Positions 10,457 to 19,331 of a stretch of 64,000 nt of DNA are shown here, piece after piece (the first letter of the stretch is position 1; the number at the start of each line of letters is the position of its first letter). Source of the stretch: Streptomyces sp. col6 (GTDB lineage Bacteria; Actinomycetota; Actinomycetes; Streptomycetales; Streptomycetaceae); contig NZ_RDBL01000013.1 in the NCBI RefSeq assembly GCF_008042035.1, forward strand, positions 924,574 to 988,573, read 5' to 3'. The notes beneath the pieces are model-generated. The model saw nothing but the letters and a program-made list of their open reading frames with translations, ran no database searches and was not told the DNA's origin. The translations under genes were made by a program, and so were the position numbers.

Positions 10457-12526
10457 ATGGCAGACCCCTCCAGCTACCGCCCCAGGCCGGGACAGATCCC
10501 CGACTCCCCGGGGGTCTACAAATTCCGCGACGAGCACCGCCGGGTGATCTACGTCGGGAAGGCCAAGAACCTGCGCCAGCGCCTGGCCAACTACTTCCAG
10601 GACCTGGCCGGTCTGCATCCGCGCACGCGCACGATGGTGACCACGGCCGCCTCCGTGGAGTGGACCGTGGTGTCCACCGAGGTCGAGGCGCTCCAGCTGG
10701 AGTACTCCTGGATCAAGGAGTTCGACCCCCGGTTCAACGTCAAGTACCGCGATGACAAGAGCTATCCGTACCTCGCGGTCACGCTGAACGAGGAGTTCCC
10801 CCGCGTCCAGGTGATGCGCGGCGCCAAGAAGAAGGGCGTGCGCTACTTCGGCCCCTACGGACACGCCTGGGCGATCCGCGAAACGGTCGACCTGATGCTC
10901 CGCGTCTTCCCCGTCCGTACGTGCTCCGCGGGCGTCTTCAAGAACGCCGCGCGCACCGGCCGCCCCTGCCTCCTCGGCTACATCGGCAAGTGCTCGGCCC
11001 CCTGCGTCGGTCGCGTCACCCCCGAGGAACACCGCGAACTGGCCGACGACTTCTGCGACTTCATGGCCGGCCGCACCGGTACGTACATCCGCCGCCTGGA
11101 GAAGGACATGATGGCGGCGGCCGAGGAGATGGAGTACGAGCGGGCCGCGCGGCTGCGCGACGACGTCGAGGCGCTCAAGCGCGCGATGGAGAAGAGCGCG
11201 GTCGTCCTCGCCGACGCCACCGACGCCGACCTCATCGCGGTCGCCGAGGACGAGCTGGAGGCCGCCGTCCAGATCTTCCACGTCCGCGGCGGCCGGGTGC
11301 GCGGCCAGCGCGGCTGGGTCACCGACAAGGTGGAGAACGTCGACACCTCCGGCCTCGTGGAGCACGCCCTCCAGCAGCTGTACGGGGAGGAGAGCGGCGA
11401 CGCCGTCCCCAAGGAGGTCCTGGTCCCGGCGCTTCCCGAGGACCCCGACGCGGTGTCCCAGTGGCTCGCGGACCGGCGCGGCTCCCAGGTCAGCCTGCGC
11501 ATCCCGCAGCGCGGCGACAAGAAGGACCTGATGGTCACGGTCCAGCGCAACGCCCAGCAGGCGCTCGGACTGCACAAGACCAAGCGCGCCTCCGACCTCA
11601 CCACCCGCTCCCGGGCCCTGGAGGAGATCGCCGAGGCCCTGGGCCTGGACACCGCCCCGCTGCGCATCGAGTGCTTCGACATCTCCCATCTCCAGGGCGA
11701 CGACGTCGTGGCCTCCATGGTGGTCTTCGAGGACGGCCTCGCCCGCAAGGGGGAGTACCGCCGCTTCCAGATCAAGGGCTTCGAGGGCCAGGACGACGTC
11801 CGCTCGATGCACGAGGTGATCAGCCGCCGCTTCCGCCGCTACCTCCAGGAGAAGGAGCGCACGGGGGAGTGGGAGGAGACCCCGGCCGCCACGGGCCCGG
11901 TCCCGGCGGGGCCCGCCGTCTCCGGCCCGGTCCCGGCCCCCGACGCCGTCCCCGGCGACGGGAGCGCCCCGGCCGACGGCGAGTCCCGCGAGGACGACGG
12001 ACGCCCCAAGCGGTTCGCGTACCCGCCGCAGCTCCTCGTCGTCGACGGCGGGCAGCCGCAGGTGGCCGCCGCCAAGCGGGCCCTGGACGAGCTGGGCATC
12101 GACGACATCGCGGTCTGCGGCCTCGCCAAGCGCCTCGAAGAGGTCTGGCTGCCCGATGACGACGACCCGGTGGTCCTGCCCCGCTCCAGCGAGGGCCTCT
12201 ACCTCCTCCAGCGCGTCCGCGACGAGGCGCACCGCTTCGCCATCACCTACCAGCGCGCCAAGCGGGCCAAGCGCATCCGCTCCAGCCCCCTGGACGCCGT
12301 CGCCGGCCTCGGCGACACCCGGAAACAGGCCCTGATCAAGCATTTCGGCTCCGTCAAGAAGCTGCGGCAGGCGACAATCGACGAGATCTGTGAGGTGCCC
12401 GGGATAGGCCGCAGGACCGCGGAGTCCGTGGCCGTCGCCCTCGCGGCGGCCGCCCCGGCCGCACCCGCCGTGAACACGGCCACAGGAGAGATCATGGAAG
12501 AGGACGACGGGGGCAGCACGACATGA
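10457..12526 (+). CDS. uvrC: Excinuclease ABC subunit C
   Basis: The dual-incision nuclease of nucleotide excision repair, 689 residues. The GIY-YIG domain is at the N-terminus (GVYKF and VIYVGKAKNLRQRL, about 18-45) and makes the 3' cut. A UVR helix pair (about 210-245) binds UvrB. The RNase H-like 5' nuclease begins at about 404 with ECFDISHLQGDDVVASM. Tandem helix-hairpin-helix motifs (GLGDTRKQALIKHFGS, PGIGRRTAESVA) end the protein. A Pro/Ala/Gly-rich insert (about 475-515) within the nuclease half is a lineage-specific linker. The stop overlaps the rapZ start by 4 bp, and four genes follow as one transcriptional unit. Confidence 0.97.
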   Translation: MADPSSYRPRPGQIPDSPGVYKFRDEHRRVIYVGKAKNLRQRLANYFQDLAGLHPRTRTMVTTAASVEWTVVSTEVEALQLEYSWIKEFDPRFNVKYRDDKSYPYLAVTLNEEFPRVQVMRGAKKKGVRYFGPYGHAWAIRETVDLMLRVFPVRTCSAGVFKNAARTGRPCLLGYIGKCSAPCVGRVTPEEHRELADDFCDFMAGRTGTYIRRLEKDMMAAAEEMEYERAARLRDDVEALKRAMEKSAVVLADATDADLIAVAEDELEAAVQIFHVRGGRVRGQRGWVTDKVENVDTSGLVEHALQQLYGEESGDAVPKEVLVPALPEDPDAVSQWLADRRGSQVSLRIPQRGDKKDLMVTVQRNAQQALGLHKTKRASDLTTRSRALEEIAEALGLDTAPLRIECFDISHLQGDDVVASMVVFEDGLARKGEYRRFQIKGFEGQDDVRSMHEVISRRFRRYLQEKERTGEWEETPAATGPVPAGPAVSGPVPAPDAVPGDGSAPADGESREDDGRPKRFAYPPQLLVVDGGQPQVAAAKRALDELGIDDIAVCGLAKRLEEVWLPDDDDPVVLPRSSEGLYLLQRVRDEAHRFAITYQRAKRAKRIRSSPLDAVAGLGDTRKQALIKHFGSVKKLRQATIDEICEVPGIGRRTAESVAVALAAAAPAAPAVNTATGEIMEEDDGGSTT

Positions 12527-13488
12527 CCGAGCACGAACACGCACACGAGCACGACCGCACCGACCGAGCAGACGGAGCAGCACACGTGAGTACGGGCACC
12601 TCGACCGAGACGGGCGACACCGGGGCGGCCATCCCGGAGCTGGTGATCATCTCCGGGATGTCCGGCGCCGGACGCAGCACCGCCGCCAAGTGTCTGGAGG
12701 ACCTCGGCTGGTTCGTCGTCGACAACCTGCCGCCCGCGCTGATCCCCACCATGGTGGAGCTCGGCGCCCGCTCCCAGGGCAACGTGGCCCGGATCGCCGT
12801 CGTCGTCGACGTACGCGGCCGCCGCTTCTTCGACAACCTGCGCGAATCCCTCGCCGACCTGGACGCCAAGGGCGTCACCCGCCGGGTGGTCTTCCTGGAG
12901 TCCTCCGACGACGCGCTGGTCCGCCGCTTCGAGTCGGTCCGCCGCCCGCACCCCCTCCAGGGCGACGGCCGCATCGTCGACGGCATCGCCGCCGAGCGCG
13001 ACCTGCTGCGCGAGCTGCGCGGCGACGCCGACCTGGTGATCGACACCTCCAGCCTCAACGTGCACGAGCTGCGCGCCAAGATGGACGCCCAGTTCGCCGG
13101 CGACGAGGAGCCGGAGCTGCGCGCCACGGTGATGTCGTTCGGCTTCAAGTACGGCCTGCCGGTCGACGCCGACCTGGTGGTGGACTGCCGCTTCCTGCCC
13201 AACCCGCACTGGGTCCCGGAGCTGCGCCCCTTCACCGGGCTCAACGAGGAGGTGTCCGCGTACGTCTTCGACCAGCCGGGCGCCAAGGAGTTCCTCAACC
13301 AGTACACCGAACTGCTCCAGCTCGTTGCCGCGGGCTACCGCCGCGAGGGCAAGCGCTATGTGACCATCGCGGTGGGCTGCACGGGCGGCAAGCACCGCTC
13401 GGTGGCCATGTCGGAGAAGCTGGCGGCCCGGCTCGCCACGGAGGGGATCGAGACCGTGCTCGTACACAGGGACATGGGGCGCGAGTGA
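12523..13488 (+). CDS. rapZ: RapZ/YvcJ-family nucleotide-binding protein
   Basis: A 321-residue member of the RapZ family, a P-loop protein that in E. coli adapts RNase E to a small RNA and binds glucosamine-6-phosphate. An N-terminal His/Asp/Glu-rich extension (about 1-38) precedes the P-loop GMSGAGRST (about 45-53). There the usual Lys is Arg, a variant I recall in Streptomyces homologues. The C-terminal domain has the conserved GCTGGKHRSV (about 286-295). It overlaps uvrC and yvcK by 4 bp each (ATGA, GTGA). The uvrC-rapZ-yvcK-whiA order is conserved in Gram-positive bacteria. The role in actinobacteria is not established. Confidence 0.93.
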   Translation: MTEHEHAHEHDRTDRADGAAHVSTGTSTETGDTGAAIPELVIISGMSGAGRSTAAKCLEDLGWFVVDNLPPALIPTMVELGARSQGNVARIAVVVDVRGRRFFDNLRESLADLDAKGVTRRVVFLESSDDALVRRFESVRRPHPLQGDGRIVDGIAAERDLLRELRGDADLVIDTSSLNVHELRAKMDAQFAGDEEPELRATVMSFGFKYGLPVDADLVVDCRFLPNPHWVPELRPFTGLNEEVSAYVFDQPGAKEFLNQYTELLQLVAAGYRREGKRYVTIAVGCTGGKHRSVAMSEKLAARLATEGIETVLVHRDMGRE

Positions 13489-14519
13489 CCAGTCGCAATC
13501 TGCGCCTGCGCCGGCTGCGGGGAGCGGCGCCCACGCTCTCCGTGCGCAAGCGCGGCGCCCAGCCCAAGGTCGTCGCCCTCGGCGGCGGCATGGGCCTGTC
13601 CGCCTCCCTCACCGCGCTGCGGCGGATCACCGGTGACCTGACCGCCGTGGTCACCGTCGCCGACGACGGAGGCTCCAGCGGGCGGCTGCGCGAGGAGCTG
13701 GGCGTCCTGCCCCCCGGCGACCTGCGCAAGGCGCTGGCCGCCCTGTGCGGCGACGACGAGTGGGGCCGGACCTGGGCCCAGGTCATCCAGCACCGCTTCC
13801 AGTCCAAGGGCGACCTGCACGAACACGCGGTCGGCAATCTGCTCATCGTCGCCCTGTGGGAACAGCTCGGCGACCACGTCCAGGCCCTGGACCTGGTCGG
13901 CAAGCTCCTCGGCGCGCACGGCCGGGTGCTGCCCATGTCCGCCGTGCCGCTGGAGCTCCAGGCCCTCGTCAAGGGCCACGACCCCGAGCGCCCGGACGAC
14001 GTGGACACCGTCCGCGGCCAGGCCACCGTCGCCCTCACCCCGGGCGAGGTGCAGTCCGTGCACGTGGTCCCGGCCGACCCGCCGGCCGTTCCCGAGGCGG
14101 TCGCCGCCGTCCGGGACGCGGACTGGGTGGTCCTCGGCCCCGGCTCCTGGTTCTCCTCGGTCATCCCGCACCTGCTCGTCCCCGAACTGCTGGACGCGCT
14201 GATCGAGACGAAGGCCCGCAAGGTCCTCTCGCTGAATCTCGCGCCGCAGCCCGGCGAAACAGAAGGCTTCTCACCGCAGCGTCATTTGGAGGTTTTGGGA
14301 CGACACGCCCCTAAACTCGCCTTGGACGTGGTGCTGGCCGACGAGGCCGCCGTGCCCGACCGCGAGTCCCTCGCCGACGCAGCAAAGCGGCTCGGCGCCG
14401 CGGTCGAGCTGGCGCCCGTGGCCTCACCCGACGGCGTTCCGATCCATGATCCGGAGCTGTTGGCCGCCGCGTACGACCGTATTTTTCGGATGCATGGAAG
14501 GATCGGCCCATGGCGATGA
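13485..14519 (+). CDS. yvcK: YvcK-family UDP-sugar-binding protein (CofD-like fold)
   Basis: A protein of 344 residues in the YvcK/CofD-like family. In Bacillus and mycobacteria (CuvA) YvcK binds UDP-sugars and supports cell wall synthesis and growth on gluconeogenic carbon. The glycine loop KVVALGGGMGLSASL (about 27-41), TVADDGGSSGRLREELG and LGPGSWFSSVIPHLLVP are the family's ligand-binding segments. A basic N-terminal extension (about 1-24) is present. The GTG at 13485 was chosen for its GTGA overlap with rapZ. The end overlaps whiA by 10 bp. Older annotation as a phospho-lactate transferase is wrong for this branch. Confidence 0.92.
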   Translation: MTSRNLRLRRLRGAAPTLSVRKRGAQPKVVALGGGMGLSASLTALRRITGDLTAVVTVADDGGSSGRLREELGVLPPGDLRKALAALCGDDEWGRTWAQVIQHRFQSKGDLHEHAVGNLLIVALWEQLGDHVQALDLVGKLLGAHGRVLPMSAVPLELQALVKGHDPERPDDVDTVRGQATVALTPGEVQSVHVVPADPPAVPEAVAAVRDADWVVLGPGSWFSSVIPHLLVPELLDALIETKARKVLSLNLAPQPGETEGFSPQRHLEVLGRHAPKLALDVVLADEAAVPDRESLADAAKRLGAAVELAPVASPDGVPIHDPELLAAAYDRIFRMHGRIGPWR

Positions 14520-15499
14520 CGCCGGCGGTGAAGGACGAAGTCTCTCGGCTTCCCGTGACCCGGACCTGCTGCAGGAAGGCGGAGGTCTCGGCGATTCTTC
14601 GGTTCGCGGGTGGCCTCCACCTGGTGAGCGGCCGGATCGTGATCGAGGCGGAGCTGGACACCGCGATGGCGGCGCGCCGGCTCAAGCGGGACATCCTGGA
14701 GATCTTCGGGCACAGCTCGGAGCTGATCGTGATGGCACCCGGAGGACTGCGGCGCGGTTCGCGCTACGTCGTACGGGTGGTGGCCGGCGGCGACCAGCTG
14801 GCGCGCCAGACCGGTCTGGTCGACGGCCGGGGCCGCCCCATCCGCGGCCTGCCCCCGCAGGTGGTCTCGGGGGCCACCTGCGACGCGGAGGCCGCCTGGC
14901 GCGGGGCCTTCCTGGCGCACGGCTCGCTCACCGAGCCCGGCCGCTCCTCCTCGCTGGAGGTCACCTGCCCCGGCCCGGAGGCCGCCCTCGCGCTGGTCGG
15001 CGCCGCCCGCCGGCTCTCCATCGCCGCGAAGGCCCGCGAGGTGCGCGGCGTGGACCGTGTCGTCGTCCGCGACGGCGACGCCATCGGCGCCCTGCTCACC
15101 CGGCTCGGCGCCCATGAGTCGGTGCTGGCCTGGGAGGAGCGCCGGATGCGCCGCGAGGTCCGCGCCACGGCCAACCGCCTCGCCAACTTCGACGACGCGA
15201 ACCTGCGCCGCTCGGCGCGGGCCGCGGTCGCCGCGGGCGCCCGGGTGGGCCGTGCGCTGGAGATCCTGGGTGAGGAGGTCCCGGAGCACCTGGCGGCGGC
15301 CGGCCGGCTGCGCATGGAGCACAAGCAGGCCTCCCTGGAGGAGCTGGGCGCGCTCGCCGACCCGCCGCTGACCAAGGACGCCGTCGCGGGGCGTATCCGC
15401 CGGCTCCTCGCGATGGCCGACAAGCGGGCCCAGGACCTGGGCATCCCCGGCACGGAATCCACTCTCAGCGAAGAGCTGGCCGACGGCCTGGTCGGCTGA
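14510..15499 (+). CDS. whiA: Sporulation transcription factor WhiA
   Basis: A 329-residue WhiA. In Streptomyces it works with WhiB to switch aerial hyphae into sporulation septation, activating ftsZ and other genes. The N-terminal two-thirds is a degenerate LAGLIDADG homing-endonuclease-like fold (CRKAEVSAILRFAGGLHLV; SGATCDAEAAWRGAFLAHGS). The last 90 residues form the helix-turn-helix domain (RLRMEHKQASLEELGALA, DPPLTKDAVAGRIRRLLAM). The residues match the Streptomyces protein I know almost throughout. It overlaps yvcK by 10 bp and is the last gene of the unit. In known species whiA also has an internal developmental promoter. Confidence 0.97.
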   Translation: MAMTPAVKDEVSRLPVTRTCCRKAEVSAILRFAGGLHLVSGRIVIEAELDTAMAARRLKRDILEIFGHSSELIVMAPGGLRRGSRYVVRVVAGGDQLARQTGLVDGRGRPIRGLPPQVVSGATCDAEAAWRGAFLAHGSLTEPGRSSSLEVTCPGPEAALALVGAARRLSIAAKAREVRGVDRVVVRDGDAIGALLTRLGAHESVLAWEERRMRREVRATANRLANFDDANLRRSARAAVAAGARVGRALEILGEEVPEHLAAAGRLRMEHKQASLEELGALADPPLTKDAVAGRIRRLLAMADKRAQDLGIPGTESTLSEELADGLVG

Positions 15500-15595
15500 G
15501 CCGTACCGGCGGTACGCGCCCCGCGAGGGGAACGGCCCGTCGGCCCGCGGGCGTTGACGCTGCGTAATCGCCGCAGGGAACGCCCGAGGGCAACC

Positions 15596-15632
15596 GGAAG
15601 CCCTTGCTCCTACTGGGGAGTAGGGGCTTTCC
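15596..15632 (+). terminator. Terminator-like hairpin after whiA
   Basis: CCTACT-GGGG-AGTAGG (15609-15624) is a perfect 6-bp stem with a tetraloop. A lower helix GGAAGCC/GGCTTTCC extends it across a 6-nt bulge. It lies between the whiA stop and the gap promoter. The rest of 15500-15758 holds no gene. Confidence 0.6.
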
Positions 15633-15654
15633 GCGTTCTTACGGCCCCGCTCGA

Positions 15655-15685
15655 TGTCACCCCGGCGGCTTCGGAGAGGTAGGGT
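15655..15685 (+). promoter_or_regulatory. gap: Candidate gap promoter
   Basis: TGTCAC (15655-15660) and TAGGGT (15680-15685) are 19 bp apart. This predicts a leader of about 65 nt carrying the AACGAGGAG ribosome site before the GTG at 15759. Confidence 0.45.
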
Positions 15686-15758
15686 CGTAGGCGGTCGGGG
15701 ACATCCCATACAACTCGCCGGCGTCGAAAACCGGCGTACCTAACGAGGAGATCGGTTC

Positions 15759-16769
15759 GTGACGATCCGCGTAGGCATCAACGGCTTTGGCCGCATCGGT
15801 CGTAACTACTTCCGCGCGCTGCTGGAGCAGGGTGCGGACATCGAGATCGTGGCTGTCAACGACCTGGGTGACACCGCGACCACGGCCCACCTGCTGAAGT
15901 ACGACACCATCCTGGGTCGTCTCAAGGCAGAGGTCAGCCACACCGCCGACACCATCACCGTCGACGGCCACACCATCAAGGTGCTCTCCGAGCGCAACCC
16001 GGCCGACATCCCCTGGGGTGAGCTGGGCGTCGACATCGTCATCGAGTCGACCGGCATCTTCACCAAGAAGGCCGACGCCGAGAAGCACCTCGCCGGTGGC
16101 GCGAAGAAGGTCCTCATCTCGGCTCCGGCCAAGGACGAGGACATCACCATCGTGATGGGCGTCAACCAGGACAAGTACGACGCCGCCCAGCACAACATCA
16201 TCTCCAACGCGTCCTGCACGACCAACTGTGTGGCGCCGATGGCCAAGGTTCTCGACGAGAACTTCGGCATCGTCAAGGGCCTCATGACGACGGTCCACGC
16301 GTACACGAACGACCAGCGCATCCTGGACTTCCCGCACTCGGACCTGCGCCGCGCCCGCGCCGCCGCCGAGAACATCATCCCGACCACGACCGGTGCCGCC
16401 AAGGCCACCGCTCTGGTCCTGCCGCAGCTCAAGGGCAAGCTCGACGGCATCGCGATGCGCGTCCCGGTCCCGACCGGCTCGGCCACCGACCTGGTCGTGA
16501 CGCTTGAGCGCGAGGTCACGAAGGACGAGGTCAACGCCGCGTTCAAGAAGGCCGCCGACGACGGCGACCTCAAGGGCATCCTGTACTACACCGAGGACCC
16601 GATCGTGTCCTCGGACATCGTCAGCGACCCGGCGTCCTGCACCTTCGACTCCTCCCTGACCATGGTCCAGGAGGGCAACACGGTGAAGATCCTCGGCTGG
16701 TACGACAACGAGTGGGGTTACTCCAACCGTCTCGTCGACCTCACCGTCTTCGTCGGCGGCCAGCTCTGA
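15759..16769 (+). CDS. gap: Glyceraldehyde-3-phosphate dehydrogenase
   Basis: Glycolytic GAPDH, 336 residues, converting glyceraldehyde-3-phosphate, phosphate and NAD+ to 1,3-bisphosphoglycerate. The Rossmann start is RVGINGFGRIGRN (about 4-16). The catalytic Cys is in NASCTTNC (about 150-157), the active-site His follows in TTVHAYTNDQ, and C-terminal WYDNEWGYSNR is the family signature. It starts with GTG behind GAGGAG. The codon choice is more strongly biased (few rare codons) than in neighbouring genes, consistent with high expression. It heads gap-pgk-tpiA, in pathway order. Confidence 0.98.
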   Translation: MTIRVGINGFGRIGRNYFRALLEQGADIEIVAVNDLGDTATTAHLLKYDTILGRLKAEVSHTADTITVDGHTIKVLSERNPADIPWGELGVDIVIESTGIFTKKADAEKHLAGGAKKVLISAPAKDEDITIVMGVNQDKYDAAQHNIISNASCTTNCVAPMAKVLDENFGIVKGLMTTVHAYTNDQRILDFPHSDLRRARAAAENIIPTTTGAAKATALVLPQLKGKLDGIAMRVPVPTGSATDLVVTLEREVTKDEVNAAFKKAADDGDLKGILYYTEDPIVSSDIVSDPASCTFDSSLTMVQEGNTVKILGWYDNEWGYSNRLVDLTVFVGGQL

Positions 16770-16805
16770 GCACCGCCGCACCGGCAGGCATCTCGATGTG
16801 AGCAC

Positions 16806-16843
16806 GGGGCTCGAACAGCGCAACGCCGCGCCGTTCGAGCCCC
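16806..16843 (+). terminator. Intercistronic hairpin between gap and pgk
   Basis: A 16-bp stem (16806-16821 with 16828-16843) has a single mismatch and a 6-nt loop. It could attenuate read-through into pgk or stabilise the 3' end of gap mRNA, which would let gap exceed pgk in expression. Confidence 0.7.
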
Positions 16844-16880
16844 CTCGCATGCTCTCTCGTCCTCCAAGGAGTCCAGACAG

Positions 16881-18092
16881 ATGAAGACGATCGACGAACT
16901 TCTCGCCGAAGGGGTCGCCGGCAAGCGGGTATTCGTCCGCGCCGACCTCAACGTGCCGCTCAGCGGCACCACCATCACCGACGACGGCCGCATCCGCGCG
17001 GTCACCCCGACCGTCCGGAAGCTCGCCGACGCCGGCGCCCGGGTCGTCGTCGCCTCCCACCTGGGCCGCCCCAAGGGTGCCCCGGACCCGGCGTTCTCGC
17101 TGGCTCCCGCCGCCACCCGGCTCGGTGAACTGCTCGGCACCGAAGTGGCGTTCGCGAGCGACACGGTCGGCGAGTCCGCCCGCGCCGCCGTCGCCGCGCT
17201 CACCGACGGCCAGGTCGCCGTCATCGAGAACCTGCGCTTCAACCCCGGCGAGACCTCCAAGGACGACGCCGAGCGCGGCGCGTTCGCCGATCAGCTCGCC
17301 GAGCTGGCCGACCTGTACGTGGGCGATGGCTTCGGCGCCGTCCACCGCAAGCACGCCTCGGTCTTCGACCTCCCGGCCCGGCTCCCGCACGCCGCCGGCG
17401 ATCTCATCGCCACCGAGGTCGGCGTCCTGAAGAAGCTCACCGACGACGTCCAGCGCCCCTACGCGGTGGTCCTCGGCGGCGCCAAGGTCTCCGACAAGCT
17501 CGGTGTCATCGACCACCTGCTGGAGCGCGCCGACCGCATCCTGATCGGCGGCGGCATGGCGTACACCTTCCTCAAGGCCCAGGGCCACGAGGTCGGCAGC
17601 TCGCTGCTCCAGGAGGACCAGATCCCGGCCGTCCAGGAGTACCTGCGGCGCGCCGAGGAGAAGGGTGTGGAGTTCGTCCTCCCCGTCGACGTCGTAGTCG
17701 CGCCCTCCTTCCCCGACCTCAAGACCAAGGCCCCGGCCCACCCGGACACCGTCCCCGCGGACGCCATGCCGGCCGGGCAGATGGGTCTGGACAACGGTCC
17801 GGAGACCAACAAGCTCTACGCATCGAAGCTCGCCGACGCGGCCACCGTCTTCTGGAACGGCCCGATGGGCGTCTTCGAGCACCCCGACTTCGCCGAGGGC
17901 ACCCGGGCCGTCGCCCAGGCCCTCGTCGACTCCTCGGGCTTCAGCGTGGTCGGCGGTGGCGACTCCGCCGCCGCGGTCCGCATCCTGGGCTTCGACGAGA
18001 ACGCGTTCGGACACATCTCGACCGGTGGCGGTGCCAGCCTCGAATACCTCGAGGGCAAGACGCTTCCCGGCCTCGCCGCTCTGGAGGACTGA
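16881..18092 (+). CDS. pgk: Phosphoglycerate kinase
   Basis: A 403-residue glycolytic kinase transferring phosphate from 1,3-bisphosphoglycerate to ADP. The N-terminal substrate site shows VFVRADLNVPL (about 15-25) and SHLGRPKG (about 58-65). ENLRFNPGE and DGFGAVHRKHAS follow. The C-terminal nucleotide site has VLGGAKVSDKLGV, WNGPMGVFE and GGGDSAAAVR. AAGGAG stands about 9 nt before the ATG. An intercistronic hairpin separates it from gap, and tpiA begins 6 bp after its stop. Confidence 0.98.
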   Translation: MKTIDELLAEGVAGKRVFVRADLNVPLSGTTITDDGRIRAVTPTVRKLADAGARVVVASHLGRPKGAPDPAFSLAPAATRLGELLGTEVAFASDTVGESARAAVAALTDGQVAVIENLRFNPGETSKDDAERGAFADQLAELADLYVGDGFGAVHRKHASVFDLPARLPHAAGDLIATEVGVLKKLTDDVQRPYAVVLGGAKVSDKLGVIDHLLERADRILIGGGMAYTFLKAQGHEVGSSLLQEDQIPAVQEYLRRAEEKGVEFVLPVDVVVAPSFPDLKTKAPAHPDTVPADAMPAGQMGLDNGPETNKLYASKLADAATVFWNGPMGVFEHPDFAEGTRAVAQALVDSSGFSVVGGGDSAAAVRILGFDENAFGHISTGGGASLEYLEGKTLPGLAALED

Positions 18093-18098
18093 CCTTTC

Positions 18099-18875
18099 AT
18101 GACCACTCGCACCCCGCTGATGGCGGGCAACTGGAAGATGAACCTCAACCACCTCGAGGCCATCGCCCACGTCCAGAAGCTCGCCTTCGCCCTGGCCGAC
18201 AAGGACTACGACGCCGTCGAGGTCGCCGTCCTGCCGCCCTTCACCGACCTGCGCTCCGTGCAGACGCTGGTCGACGGCGACAAGCTGAAGATCAAGTACG
18301 GCGCCCAGGACATCTCGGCGCACGACTCCGGCGCGTACACCGGTGAGATCTCCGGCCCGATGCTCGCCAAGCTGAAGTGCACCTTCGTCGCCGTCGGCCA
18401 CAGCGAGCGCCGCCAGTACCACGCCGAGACCGACGAGGTCTGCAACGCCAAGGTGAAGGCCGCGTACAAGCACGGCCTGACCCCGATCCTGTGCGTCGGC
18501 GAGGGCCTGGACGTCCGCAAGGCCGGCGACCAGGTCGCGTACACCCTCGCGCAGCTCGACGGCGCCCTGAAGGACATCCCGGCCGAGCAGGCCGAGTCCA
18601 TCGTGATCGCCTACGAGCCGGTCTGGGCCATCGGCACCGGCGAGGTCGCCACCCCCGAGGACGCGCAGGAGGTCTGCGGTGCGATCCGCGTCCGCCTCGC
18701 CGAGCTGTACTCGCAGGAGCTGGCCGACGCGGTCCGCATCCAGTACGGCGGCTCGGTCAAGTCCGGCAACGTGGCCGCGATCATGGCCCAGCCCGACGTC
18801 GACGGCGCCCTGATCGGCGGCGCGGCGCTGGACGCGGACGAGTTCGTCAAGATCGTCCGCTTCCGCGACCAGTGA
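18099..18875 (+). CDS. tpiA: Triose-phosphate isomerase
   Basis: A TIM barrel of 258 residues interconverting dihydroxyacetone phosphate and glyceraldehyde-3-phosphate. It has the N-terminal Asn/Lys (GNWKMN, about 9-14) and the catalytic His in VGHSERR (about 99-105). The catalytic Glu is in the signature AYEPVWAIGTG (about 170-180), and YGGSVKSGN binds phosphate. The length is normal. It follows pgk by 6 bp and ends the glycolytic trio ahead of a strong terminator. Confidence 0.98.
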   Translation: MTTRTPLMAGNWKMNLNHLEAIAHVQKLAFALADKDYDAVEVAVLPPFTDLRSVQTLVDGDKLKIKYGAQDISAHDSGAYTGEISGPMLAKLKCTFVAVGHSERRQYHAETDEVCNAKVKAAYKHGLTPILCVGEGLDVRKAGDQVAYTLAQLDGALKDIPAEQAESIVIAYEPVWAIGTGEVATPEDAQEVCGAIRVRLAELYSQELADAVRIQYGGSVKSGNVAAIMAQPDVDGALIGGAALDADEFVKIVRFRDQ

Positions 18876-18907
18876 GTATGCGGTAGCGCGGATCCGTCGT
18901 ACCCTTG

Positions 18908-18940
18908 CGGGGGCCGGGGAGGGCAGCCTCCCGGCCCCCG
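18908..18940 (+). terminator. Rho-independent-type terminator after tpiA
   Basis: A stem of about 14 bp (18908-18922 with 18927-18940) has one bulged G and the loop GCAG, followed by TTGTT. It closes the gap-pgk-tpiA unit before secG. Confidence 0.8.
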
Positions 18941-18985
18941 TTGTTCGCACTAGCAGTCGGTATTTCCGGAAAGTAGGGACCAGCC

Positions 18986-19222
18986 GTGATTCTGGGGTTC
19001 GAGATCGCCCTGATCGTCTTCAGCCTGCTGCTGATGCTGCTGGTGCTGATGCACAAGGGCAAGGGCGGCGGTCTCTCCGACATGTTCGGTGGCGGCATGC
19101 AGTCCTCCGTCGGCGGTTCCTCGGTCGCCGAGCGCAACCTCGACCGCATCACCGTGGTGGTCGGTCTGGGCTGGTTCGCGTGCATCGTGGTGCTTGGTCT
19201 GCTCATCAAGCTGGACAACTGA
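18986..19222 (+). CDS. secG: Preprotein translocase subunit SecG
   Basis: A 78-residue accessory subunit of the SecYEG channel. Two hydrophobic segments (about 5-25 and 52-72) flank a cytoplasmic loop with the conserved HKGKGGGLSDMFGGG (about 30-44), the SecG signature. The GTG start reads V-ILGFEIALIVFSLLLML. secG just behind tpiA is the usual order in actinobacteria and many other Gram-positives. It has its own gap of 110 bp, including the tpiA terminator, so it likely has a separate promoter, not identified here. Confidence 0.94.
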   Translation: MILGFEIALIVFSLLLMLLVLMHKGKGGGLSDMFGGGMQSSVGGSSVAERNLDRITVVVGLGWFACIVVLGLLIKLDN

Positions 19223-19263
19223 CCCGTCGTACGCGATTCCCGGTGACGGTGTAACTCCTTTCA

Positions 19264-19292
19264 CTGGACGCGCGTTGGGCCTTACGTAGACT
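19264..19292 (+). promoter_or_regulatory. Candidate promoter of the RbpA-like gene
   Basis: CTGGAC (19264-19269) and TAGACT (19287-19292), spaced 17 bp, lie 40 bp before the GTG start. Only the -10 is convincing. Confidence 0.4.
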
Positions 19293-19331
19293 GGGGCATC
19301 TTCGAGCACCATCACGCAGGGAGTTACGACC

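Noticed and set aside
15657..18950. A 1097-codon minus-strand frame across gap, pgk and tpiA
   Set aside because: It covers three certain genes and two intergenic hairpins and has no recognisable domain; the same compositional artefact.
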